In this document: positions 1-6,124 of the stretch, piece by piece
How the letters are laid out: each line of letters starts with the position of its first letter
Numbering within the stretch: position 1 is the stretch's first letter
NCBI GenBank assembly: GCA_022508705.1
Contig: JAFLUO010000038.1
Coordinates: 1 to 15,455, forward strand
Source of the DNA: Oscillospiraceae bacterium
Lineage (GTDB): Bacteria > Bacillota > Clostridia > Oscillospirales > Acutalibacteraceae
Direction of reading: 5' to 3'
DNA length: 15,455 nucleotides
The notes under the pieces: model-generated
What the model was told of the DNA's origin: nothing
What the model saw: only the letters and a program-made list of their open reading frames with translations
Database searches by the model: none
Translations under genes and position numbers: made by a program

Positions 1-1415
1 TCGGGCGTAGAAACAAACGTGCCTCTCATTGTGTCGGAGAGCATCATACTGAAATTTGTGACCGTTAAAAATACGATAACGCTAAGGCTTAGTGCGAATA
101 CAATATTTTTTGACCGTCTGCCGTTTCGTTTAAAGTTTTTAACGGCAAGAACGCCCTCGTAACCGAATAATTTCTCCGTAAGCTTTGACGTGCGAAGCTT
201 TCTCGGCTTTTTCACCTTAACCGTACCAACTTGCCTTATAGCGTCAATAGCAGTTGTTTTTGAAGCCTTTCTTGCAGGAATCCACATTGAAATAAAAATT
301 GTAAGGGCGCTTGCCAACACCGTTCCGACAATTACAATCCAGTTAACGTAAACCTTTAAAGTGCCCAAAGGATAATTCATAGTCGCTAAAAACGCATCTT
401 CAATGCATTTAAAAGTTACGGCAATTCCGCCGATTCCCGAAATTATACCTAAGGGAATACTGATTGCACCTAAAATCAAACCCTCAAAATAAATTGATTT
501 TCTCTTTTGCCGCTTTGTAGCGCCGACGGACGCTAACATTCCGAGATATTTTGCCCTCTCCTGATAAGAAACGGCAAAACTGTCGTAAATCATGAATATG
601 GAAACAACCGCAATAATAAACAGTAATATTCCTGCAAACAGCCCAAGAGAAACAAGTATTCCGTTGTTTGCCATAATTCCCGAATAATTGAACAGGTCGC
701 TGTGATAACCGTAACTGTCAAGCCCTACGCTTTTTTCGGTTTGCTTCATTTTATCCCAAATTGAATTGTTAAGCTTATCGTAACGGGCTAAAACAAGAGT
801 TTCCTGAGACATTTCCAGCGCCTCGCTGTCAAGCCCTGAAAAGATTTCATAGTTTTCCGTTGCTGAAACAAAGCTGTCGCTTATGCCCACAACCGTATAT
901 TCCCGCTTGATTTCTTCATTTTCATCCTTTTCTGCATTGTAAACCGTAACGGGAATGGTTATTTTGTCGCCGACATTTACATTAAGTTCAAATTCTTCAA
1001 TAGCCGTTGTTGTAAGCAGAAGCTCATGGCTGTTTACGGGGAGTCTGCCCTGCGACACGGTGACATTTCTCATTGAAAACCAATTTTTTTCAGCGGCAAA
1101 AATGAAAGAAATATGCGACGAGTTTTCAATACCGAAATCTGTATGACCTAAAGAGGCTCTTGCACCAAACTCCACAATGTTTTCGTCCGTTGCATAAAAC
1201 GGTTTATGAAGAGAATAGTCTTTATCCGTAAACTTTGCGTGCCAGTTGCCGTCAAGGGCTATAGTTGCATTTTGGAAGAACTTAATAAATGAAATGGAGC
1301 TTGTGAAAACCGCCGTCACCATTGCAACGGACACGATTATGGCAACAACCGTTAAAATGCTCCTTTTTTTATGTGTTTTAATGTGACGGAGCGTGAGAGT
1401 GTTTACAATATTCAC
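1..1415 (-). CDS. ABC transporter permease, FtsX/MacB type (C-terminal part beyond window)
   Basis: Membrane subunit of the exporter or sensor transporter powered by the ATPase encoded just upstream. I translated 471 residues from a GTG at 1415; the frame is still open at position 1. The GTG directly follows the ATPase stop codon (TAA then GTG) and has a GAGGTG ribosome site 6 bases upstream, so the two genes are translationally coupled. A first membrane helix lies at about residues 19-41. A large external domain follows at about 42-252, then helices at about 254-278, 311-336, 358-381 and 436-458. The cytoplasmic segment LGMLASVGATKRQ after the second helix is typical of the FtsX-like coupling region. 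An external domain between helices 1 and 2 is the MacB/FtsX arrangement; BceB-type permeases carry theirs between helices 7 and 8. Full-length relatives with a duplicated FtsX domain are usually about 800 residues, so roughly 350 should lie outside the window. The substrate is unknown; a peptide or lipid-linked compound is inferred. Confidence 0.9.
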   Translation of the reverse strand, partial: MNIVNTLTLRHIKTHKKRSILTVVAIIVSVAMVTAVFTSSISFIKFFQNATIALDGNWHAKFTDKDYSLHKPFYATDENIVEFGARASLGHTDFGIENSSHISFIFAAEKNWFSMRNVTVSQGRLPVNSHELLLTTTAIEEFELNVNVGDKITIPVTVYNAEKDENEEIKREYTVVGISDSFVSATENYEIFSGLDSEALEMSQETLVLARYDKLNNSIWDKMKQTEKSVGLDSYGYHSDLFNYSGIMANNGILVSLGLFAGILLFIIAVVSIFMIYDSFAVSYQERAKYLGMLASVGATKRQKRKSIYFEGLILGAISIPLGIISGIGGIAVTFKCIEDAFLATMNYPLGTLKVYVNWIVIVGTVLASALTIFISMWIPARKASKTTAIDAIRQVGTVKVKKPRKLRTSKLTEKLFGYEGVLAVKNFKRNGRRSKNIVFALSLSVIVFLTVTNFSMMLSDTMRGTFVSTP

Positions 1416-2093
1416 TTATTTCACCTCATCTCTCACAATTCTGCCGTCCTGAATGGCAATTACCCTGTCAGCGGAAAGCGCAATGCGCTCGTCATGAGTA
1501 ATGATTATAACGGTTTGTCTGTATTCCTTATTAAATCTGCGCAAAAGCTCAATAATCTCTTTGCTGTTTTCACTGTCAAGGTTGCCCGTTGGCTCGTCTG
1601 CAAGCAAGAGAGCAGGGTTATTAAGAAGCGCTCTACCTATTGAAACTCTTTGCTGCTGGCCGCCCGAAAGCTCTGAGGGCAGGTGAGAAAGTCTGTTATA
1701 AAGCCCCAGTTTTTGCGCCATAGTTTCTATCTGCTGTTTATCAGGGTGTCTGCCGTCAAGAAGCAGGGGCAGAGTTAAATTTTCCTCAACCGTTAAAATG
1801 GGAATAAGGTTATAGAACTGGTAAATAAGACCTATCTGCCTTCTTCTGAAAATTGCAAGAGCTGTTTCGTCAAGGGCGCTTATGTCCGTTCCGTTGATTA
1901 TTACCTGACCGCCCGTTGCGGTGTCAACTCCGCCTAAAATGTGCAAAAGAGTTGATTTACCCGAGCCAGACGGGCCCACGATTGCAATAAACTCGCCCTG
2001 CTCTACCGAAAATGACACACCGTCCAGCGCCTTTACCTGCGTTTCGTCTTTACCGTAATACTTTGTTAAATTGTTGATTTCGAGAATTTTCAT
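1416..2093 (-). CDS. ABC transporter ATP-binding protein (MacB/LolD/BceA class)
   Basis: Cytoplasmic ATPase that drives the adjoining permease. The 225-residue length is normal for this class. Walker A is GPSGSGKST at residues 40-48, the Q-loop glutamine is Q92 in YQFYNLIP, the ABC signature LSGGQ is at 142-146, Walker B ends in D166-E167, the D-loop is NLDS at 171-174 and the switch histidine is H200. All catalytic elements are intact. The start ATG has an AAAGGAGA ribosome site 6 bases upstream. It is the first gene of an operon with the permease and has its own promoter region with a Bce-like operator, separate from the regulator-kinase pair next to it. The LolD/MacB/BceA class includes lipoprotein, macrolide and antimicrobial-peptide transporters; linkage to a two-component system favours the peptide-stress group. 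Confidence 0.95.
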   Translation of the reverse strand: MKILEINNLTKYYGKDETQVKALDGVSFSVEQGEFIAIVGPSGSGKSTLLHILGGVDTATGGQVIINGTDISALDETALAIFRRRQIGLIYQFYNLIPILTVEENLTLPLLLDGRHPDKQQIETMAQKLGLYNRLSHLPSELSGGQQQRVSIGRALLNNPALLLADEPTGNLDSENSKEIIELLRRFNKEYRQTVIIITHDERIALSADRVIAIQDGRIVRDEVK

Positions 2094-2228
2094 ATTTTTC
2101 TCCTTTCGTGTGTTTAGGGCAGGGAGAGTCGAATCTAAATTGGCTTTTACGCCGTAAAATGATGAAGCGGGGATATGTTTTGTAAGGGGTTTACCTTTTT
2201 TCTGTTCGGCTCTCTCAACCCTAACGCC

Positions 2229-2264
2229 ATTATAAAGGGTAAATGTGACTGTTCGGTGACTGTT
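2229..2264 (-). promoter_or_regulatory. Promoter of the ABC transporter operon, with 11-bp-spaced direct repeats
   Basis: On the minus strand a perfect -10 box TATAAT lies at 2234-2229, about 136 bases before the ATPase start codon. No good -35 box is found 16-18 bases upstream. That region instead carries two exact copies of AACAGTCAC (2264-2256 and 2253-2245) with an 11-base period. Tandem sites spaced by about one helical turn are typical for OmpR/PhoB-family regulators, so this looks like an activator-dependent promoter. The transcription start is inferred to lie near 2222. Confidence 0.6.
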
Positions 2265-2267
2265 TTC

Positions 2268-2283
2268 ATTACAATTATGTAAT
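2268..2283. promoter_or_regulatory. Bce-like response-regulator operator upstream of the ABC operon
   Basis: A perfect 6-4-6 inverted repeat, ATTACA-ATTA-TGTAAT. It contains TTACA-N4-TGTAA, which fits the TNACA-N4-TGTAA pattern I recall for BceR-like regulators in Firmicutes. It lies 33 bases upstream of the TATAAT box, a position suited to activation. The same arms with the same spacing occur at 4074-4089 before the regulator gene. That it binds the regulator encoded here is inferred. Confidence 0.65.
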
Positions 2284-2319
2284 ATTAGTTGTTAGAGAAT
2301 AGTAGTTTGTGATTAGTAG

Positions 2320-2341
2320 GGGACGATGCCCACATCGTCCC
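2320..2341. repeat. GC-rich intergenic palindrome, probable dispersed repeat
   Basis: A perfect 9-bp inverted repeat, GGGACGATG-CCCA-CATCGTCCC, sits in otherwise AT-rich sequence 13 bases past the kinase stop codon. No T-run follows on either strand, so it does not look like a standard terminator. Short palindromes of the form TAGGGGNCGA...TCGNCCCG are, from memory, scattered between genes in many gut Clostridia. Only one copy is present here, so its dispersed nature is inferred. Confidence 0.5.
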
Positions 2342-2353
2342 GCCCAAAATTTT

Positions 2354-3346
2354 TTAAACAATCCCTTTATAAAACTTAATTATAAAAGAAGAGCCTTTGC
2401 CGAGTTCACTCTCGCAGGAAATTTCCGCCCGTTGCTTTGACAGTATTTCTTTCGCAAGGTTAAGACCTATGCCTACCGAATCCGCTGAGGCGTTTTTCCC
2501 GTGGTAAAATCTCTCGAAAATATGCGGAAGGTCCTCGCTGTCAATTCCGCATCCGTTATCCGAAATCACAAGCTCGCTGTAAATATTTGTGATTTTGGAT
2601 GTGATTGTAAGCTCGCCGTTTTCGTCTGTATGTTCAATGCAGTTTTTAATAATATTTTTAACCGCTTCCGCCGTCCAGGCGCTGTCGCCGTTAAATTCAA
2701 AATCAGTAAAGTTTTTATTTACCGTTATGTTCTTAATATCAAGCGTGGGCTGAAATGTTTTTAAAGACGTGTCGATAATGTCTGATATATGTATGTCCGT
2801 AAAGTTAAAGGAAATGGCGTCTGCATCAAGACGGGAAAGTTTTAAAAGCGTGACCGTGAGCCAATTCATTTTGTCGGTCTGCGCTTTGATTATCCCCAAA
2901 AGCTCCGAGCGTTTTTCGCTCATTTCCTCATTCTCCATAAGGTCAGTCATAACGGTTATTGACGTTAGCGGAGTTTTAAGCTGATGGGTAATATCCGCCA
3001 GCGACTGTGCAAGGTTCAGCTTTTCTTTTTTCAGCTCGTCGTTAGTGCTTTTAAGCATAACGACCACCTTGTAAATATTGTTTTTAAGAATCGACAGCTC
3101 GCCCTCAAAATTATCCCTTATATCAAAGGAATAATTACCCTGAAGCACAACGGAAAGATAATTGTTAATATTTTCAATAAATTTTGTACGGTTTATTTCA
3201 AAAATTGCAAACAAAATCAAAAGCACCGCTGAAAAAACGGCGGATATTACTCCGCATTTAAAATCAATAAGTAAATTTACCGCCGTAAACAAAATACTGA
3301 TTGCTACGGCTAAACTCAAAAATCCTTTAAAGCTAAGTTTCCTCAT
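2354..3346 (-). CDS. Sensor histidine kinase, short-loop (intramembrane-sensing) type
   Basis: Membrane kinase partnering the response regulator encoded just upstream. Two helices lie at about residues 9-27 and 32-50 with only a few residues between them, so there is no external sensor domain. This resembles BceS-like intramembrane-sensing kinases, which receive the signal from an ABC transporter. The phosphoacceptor H121 lies in DITHQLKTPL. The ATPase domain shows an N box around N231/N235, the G1 box DNGCGI starting at D263, the F box with F277 and F280, and the G2 box VGIGLNLAK at about 291-299. The 330-residue length is typical. The start codon overlaps the regulator stop by four bases (ATGA), indicating one operon. 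The signal is unknown; cell-envelope stress or an antimicrobial peptide is inferred from the neighbours. Confidence 0.93.
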   Translation of the reverse strand: MRKLSFKGFLSLAVAISILFTAVNLLIDFKCGVISAVFSAVLLILFAIFEINRTKFIENINNYLSVVLQGNYSFDIRDNFEGELSILKNNIYKVVVMLKSTNDELKKEKLNLAQSLADITHQLKTPLTSITVMTDLMENEEMSEKRSELLGIIKAQTDKMNWLTVTLLKLSRLDADAISFNFTDIHISDIIDTSLKTFQPTLDIKNITVNKNFTDFEFNGDSAWTAEAVKNIIKNCIEHTDENGELTITSKITNIYSELVISDNGCGIDSEDLPHIFERFYHGKNASADSVGIGLNLAKEILSKQRAEISCESELGKGSSFIIKFYKGIV

Positions 3347-4014
3347 TTTAAAATATACCCCATACCTCTTACTGTTTTAATGTATTCGGGATTTTCCGTG
3401 TCTTTTTCGATTTTGTCCCGAAGTCTTTTGATATAGACCGTTAAAGTGTTGTCGTTTACAAAGTCGCCCTCAACGTCCCAAATATCTTCAAGCAGTCGCT
3501 GCCTTGTAAGAATTATTCCTCTGTTGCTGATAAACGAGAGCAAAAGTCGGTACTCCATTGCAGTCAAGATCACCTCTTGCCCGCGCACCAGTACCTTTGC
3601 TTCAGCGGGAATTACGGTAAGCTCGCCGATTTGCACGGTGTCCTTTTCTGAATTTTTTGAATAGCGTTTTAAGCACGCATTTATCCTTGCAATCAACTCG
3701 CGGACACGAAAAGGCTTTGAAATATAATCGTCTGCGCCCAATTCAAAGCCCGTAACAACGTTTATTTCATCGTCAAACGCCGTTAAGAATATTATGGGAC
3801 AGTCGCTTTTTGCCCTTATGGCCTTGCAGACGTCGTATCCGTTGCCGTCAGGAAGAGTTAAATCGAGAATATAAAGGTCAAAGCTGTCTTTTTCAATAAT
3901 TTCATATGCACTTTTTACGGTTTTTGCAAGTGTTACCTCAAATTTTTCGCTTTGCAGAGTGTAAGAAAGACCGATGCCGATAGCTTCGTCATCTTCAAGA
4001 ACAAATATTTTCAT
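3343..4014 (-). CDS. OmpR/PhoB-family response regulator
   Basis: DNA-binding regulator phosphorylated by the kinase encoded next to it. The receiver domain (about residues 1-115) has acidic residues D8/D9, the phosphorylation site D51 in ILDLTLPDGNGYD, T78 and K100. A winged-helix DNA-binding domain fills about 125-223 and ends in VRGMGYILK. I chose the ATG at 4014 because GGAGGA lies 6 bases upstream and the protein then begins MKIFVLEDD, as is usual for the family. The frame can be read 17 codons further up to an ATG at 4065, but those residues do not fit the fold. The gene overlaps the kinase gene by four bases. An inverted repeat upstream matches one before the ABC operon, suggesting autoregulation plus control of the transporter. 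Confidence 0.95.
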   Translation of the reverse strand: MKIFVLEDDEAIGIGLSYTLQSEKFEVTLAKTVKSAYEIIEKDSFDLYILDLTLPDGNGYDVCKAIRAKSDCPIIFLTAFDDEINVVTGFELGADDYISKPFRVRELIARINACLKRYSKNSEKDTVQIGELTVIPAEAKVLVRGQEVILTAMEYRLLLSFISNRGIILTRQRLLEDIWDVEGDFVNDNTLTVYIKRLRDKIEKDTENPEYIKTVRGMGYILK

Positions 4015-4050
4015 ATTTACTCCTCCAAAATAATGTACTGAACTTATTTT

Positions 4051-4080
4051 ATCATACAGAAACACTCTTTACCATTACAA
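4051..4080 (-). promoter_or_regulatory. Probable promoter of the regulator-kinase operon
   Basis: On the minus strand TTGTAA (4080-4075) and TATGAT (4056-4051) are separated by 18 bases, and the regulator ATG follows about 37 bases after the -10 box. The weak -35 box overlaps the inverted repeat at 4074-4089, so the bound regulator would sit on the promoter. Confidence 0.5.
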
Positions 4081-4089
4081 TTTTGTAAT
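4074..4089. promoter_or_regulatory. Bce-like response-regulator operator upstream of the regulator gene
   Basis: A perfect inverted repeat, ATTACA-ATTT-TGTAAT, with the same arms and spacer length as 2268-2283 upstream of the ABC operon. It covers the weak -35 box of the regulator promoter. Two copies at the two promoters of one module support a shared operator; binding is inferred. Confidence 0.65.
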
Positions 4090-4096
4090 AATACAG

Positions 4097-4138
4097 AAAA
4101 GAAAAATCACCGCAAGATTTTTCAACTGCGATGATTTT
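4097..4138 (-). terminator. Rho-independent terminator after the beta-galactosidase gene
   Basis: On the minus strand AAAATCATCGCA (4138-4127) pairs with TGCGGTGATTTT (4114-4103), a 12-bp stem with one mismatch and a 12-base loop, followed by TTCTTTT. It lies 22 bases past the gene's stop codon. Confidence 0.75.
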
Positions 4139-4160
4139 GTAATTCAAATTATTTCAATTT

Positions 4161-5966
4161 TTAGCCTAACTCGTGTTTATCCGTAATTTCAATAAACGGC
4201 TTTGAATATTTTTCCGTTTCAAGAACGATTATTTCGTTTTCATCCTTTAAAAGAACGCCTGGGAGGTACAGAGATTTCTGCGGACCGACACTCCAATATC
4301 TGCCGAGATTAAAGCCGTTAACAAATACGTATCCTTTTGTAAAACCGTCAAGGTGAATAAAGCAGTCTGCCTTACTGTCTGCTGTGAAAGTACCCTTTAA
4401 AAATACGGGATAATTCTTGTGTTCAACATTTGAAAGCTCCGCATATTCAAGCCTGTCAAGATTATCAAGAGGAAGCGTCCACACATCATATCCCATTTGG
4501 CGCTGATCGCCGATGAAAATATCGCTTAGTCCCTTGCGGTCGTCCATCTTTTTACCGTAGTTAACTCTGCCGAATGTGTCAACAAGTACGCCGATTTTCT
4601 TTTTGCCGTTTATTGGGGGCATCAATATAGATACGCCGTCCTCTTCACCGTCATGCTTGCCCAAAATTGACGGTAAAATGTGTTTTTTCGGCTGAGTGTA
4701 AACCGTGCGGTCAATAATCTTTTTAAGCTCACCGTCAACAAAAACGTGACCGTAATCGTGAACGTCCTTGAACGTAAGACGGGCTATATCGTATTTTCCC
4801 TCTAAAACGGTTTCATAATAAATCATGCCGAAATTCTGACCGAAATATTCCATTCCCTCGGGAACGGGAGCACGGTGACGGTCGCCGATATTATCAAGAT
4901 TTTCAAAAAGCGAAGCGCTTTGCGTAAGCTCAACCTTGCCGATGGTTTGAAGTTCGGGTGAGGGCGGAAGTTCGCCCGTGTCAATGCCCTGTTTTTCGCA
5001 AAGGAGTTTTCTTACTGCGTGGTAAGCAGGGGTATAATCGCCCCACTCGCTAAGTAGCGCACAGTAGTCATAGCTGGTAACATCAGGCTCGTAAGCCTTG
5101 CCCGGATTGTGATTTGCGCCTGCGGTAAAGCCGAAATTCGTACCGCCGTGGAACATATAGAAATTAAAGCTTGCGCCAATGTCGAGAAAATCCTTGACCT
5201 CTTTGACTATCTCTTCATGTTTTCTTGTATGGTGAATACCCCGCCAGGCGTCAAACCAACCGCACCAAAATTCACCGCACATATTAGGTCCGTCGTTTTG
5301 GAAATCCTTCATACAGCCAAAAGCAGTTTTCGCCTTTGAGCCAAAATTCAGCACCTTGAAAACCTCAGGAAGAGAACCGCCTGAAAGCATATTTTTCCAG
5401 TTTCCGTCTGAGGTAAATAACAGACAGTCAACGCCGCATTCACGCATTAAGCTTTCAATATGTCGGAGATATTCCTTGTCGTTACCGTAAGAGCCGTATT
5501 CATTTTCAATCTGCATTGCAATAATATTTCCGCCGTTACTTTCAAGGTGAGGCACAAGACGGCTCAAAAGCTCTTTGTAAAAACGGTCAACGCACGCTAT
5601 GTAATCGGGGTACATACAGCGAATCTGCATATTTTTATCCTGTAAAAGCCATGCGGGGAAGCCGCCGAAATCCCATTCGGCGCAGATGTACGGACCAGGG
5701 CGGACAATGCAGTAAAGCCCAACCTTTTGGGCCGTTTCAACGAATCTTTCAATGTCAAGTATTCCCGAAAAGTCAAATTTAGTGGGCTTTGGCTCGTGAA
5801 GATTCCAGCAGACATAAGTTTCAACCGTGTTAAAGCCTGCTTTTTTAAGCTTTAAAAGTCTGTCTTCCCAATATTCGGGAAAGGTACGGAAATAGTGAAT
5901 AGCACCCGAATAAATTGTGAACGGTTTTCCGTCCATATAAAACTGTTTATCTTTTATTTCTAACAT
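4161..5966 (-). CDS. Glycoside hydrolase family 35 beta-galactosidase
   Basis: Retaining beta-galactosidase predicted to release terminal beta-linked galactose from oligosaccharides. The 601 residues begin directly with the catalytic barrel and show no signal peptide, so it acts in the cytoplasm on imported sugars. The GH35 acid/base is E156 in MQIENEYGSY and the nucleophile is E232 in CGEFWCGWFD. Other family landmarks are the early YSGAIHYFR, VRPGPYICAEWDFGG at about 88-102, and MFHGGTNFGF near 280. The C-terminal part from about residue 380 is beta-rich, with FVNGFNLGRYW near the end, as in the jelly-roll domains of this family. The start ATG follows GGAGGG by 10 bases. The gene is a single unit with its own promoter and terminator, and no sugar transporter adjoins it. 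The exact linkage hydrolysed cannot be read from sequence. Confidence 0.95.
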   Translation of the reverse strand: MLEIKDKQFYMDGKPFTIYSGAIHYFRTFPEYWEDRLLKLKKAGFNTVETYVCWNLHEPKPTKFDFSGILDIERFVETAQKVGLYCIVRPGPYICAEWDFGGFPAWLLQDKNMQIRCMYPDYIACVDRFYKELLSRLVPHLESNGGNIIAMQIENEYGSYGNDKEYLRHIESLMRECGVDCLLFTSDGNWKNMLSGGSLPEVFKVLNFGSKAKTAFGCMKDFQNDGPNMCGEFWCGWFDAWRGIHHTRKHEEIVKEVKDFLDIGASFNFYMFHGGTNFGFTAGANHNPGKAYEPDVTSYDYCALLSEWGDYTPAYHAVRKLLCEKQGIDTGELPPSPELQTIGKVELTQSASLFENLDNIGDRHRAPVPEGMEYFGQNFGMIYYETVLEGKYDIARLTFKDVHDYGHVFVDGELKKIIDRTVYTQPKKHILPSILGKHDGEEDGVSILMPPINGKKKIGVLVDTFGRVNYGKKMDDRKGLSDIFIGDQRQMGYDVWTLPLDNLDRLEYAELSNVEHKNYPVFLKGTFTADSKADCFIHLDGFTKGYVFVNGFNLGRYWSVGPQKSLYLPGVLLKDENEIIVLETEKYSKPFIEITDKHELG

Positions 5967-6014
5967 AATATTTAAACCCTCCGAAAAGTGACTGATGTTT
6001 TAATGTATGATTTT

Positions 6015-6043
6015 ATTATACTTGTTGTTAAAAGAATTTTCAA
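6015..6043 (-). promoter_or_regulatory. Sigma-A-like promoter of the beta-galactosidase gene
   Basis: On the minus strand TTGAAA (6043-6038), a 17-base spacer and TATAAT (6020-6015) give a near-consensus promoter about 48 bases before the start codon. I see no clear operator beside it. Confidence 0.8.
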
Positions 6044-6077
6044 GTAATTTACCTTATTTTAGGAATGGTTTTCTATG

Positions 6078-6105
6078 AAAAAGCGGAGTGCAAATGCACT
6101 CCGCT
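6078..6105 (-). terminator. Rho-independent terminator after the dehydratase gene
   Basis: Reading the minus strand, AGCGGAGTGC-ATTT-GCACTCCGCT forms a perfect 10-bp stem with a 4-base loop, followed directly by TTTT. It lies about 20 bases past the dehydratase stop codon and upstream of the beta-galactosidase promoter, so it insulates the two units. Confidence 0.88.
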
Positions 6106-6124
6106 GATGTTTTAATTTAAATTA

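Larger units (their letters stand above)
2094..2353. other. 260-base intergenic region between kinase and ATPase genes
   Basis: Holds no credible gene. From high to low coordinates it contains a GC-rich palindrome (2320-2341), the Bce-like operator (2268-2283), the direct repeats and -10 box (2229-2264), then a leader of about 130 bases before the ATPase gene. The leader contains a 7-1-7 palindrome TTTTACG-C-CGTAAAA at 2145-2159. Two distant arms can also pair imperfectly: CTCTCTCAACCCTAA at 2210-2224 and TTTAGGGCAGGGAGAG at 2113-2128. No clear terminator follows the kinase gene. Confidence 0.6.

Noticed and set aside
955..1146. Plus-strand reading frame of 63 codons
   Set aside because: It lies antisense to the ABC permease, whose minus-strand frame translates cleanly with membrane helices and FtsX motifs. 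No ribosome site or family match supports the antisense frame.
2320..2341. Rho-independent terminator for the kinase gene
   Set aside because: The stem is strong but no T-run follows on the minus strand, so I call it a repeat element instead.
4015..4065. 17-codon N-terminal extension of the response regulator
   Set aside because: The ATG at 4014 has an ideal GGAGGA site and gives the standard receiver-domain N-terminus; the extension contains that ribosome site.
5992..6116. 13-base direct repeat CTGATGTTTTAAT at 5992-6004 and 6104-6116
   Set aside because: The copies flank the beta-galactosidase promoter and the dehydratase terminator but are AT-rich, have no inverted ends and enclose no element, so chance is likely.
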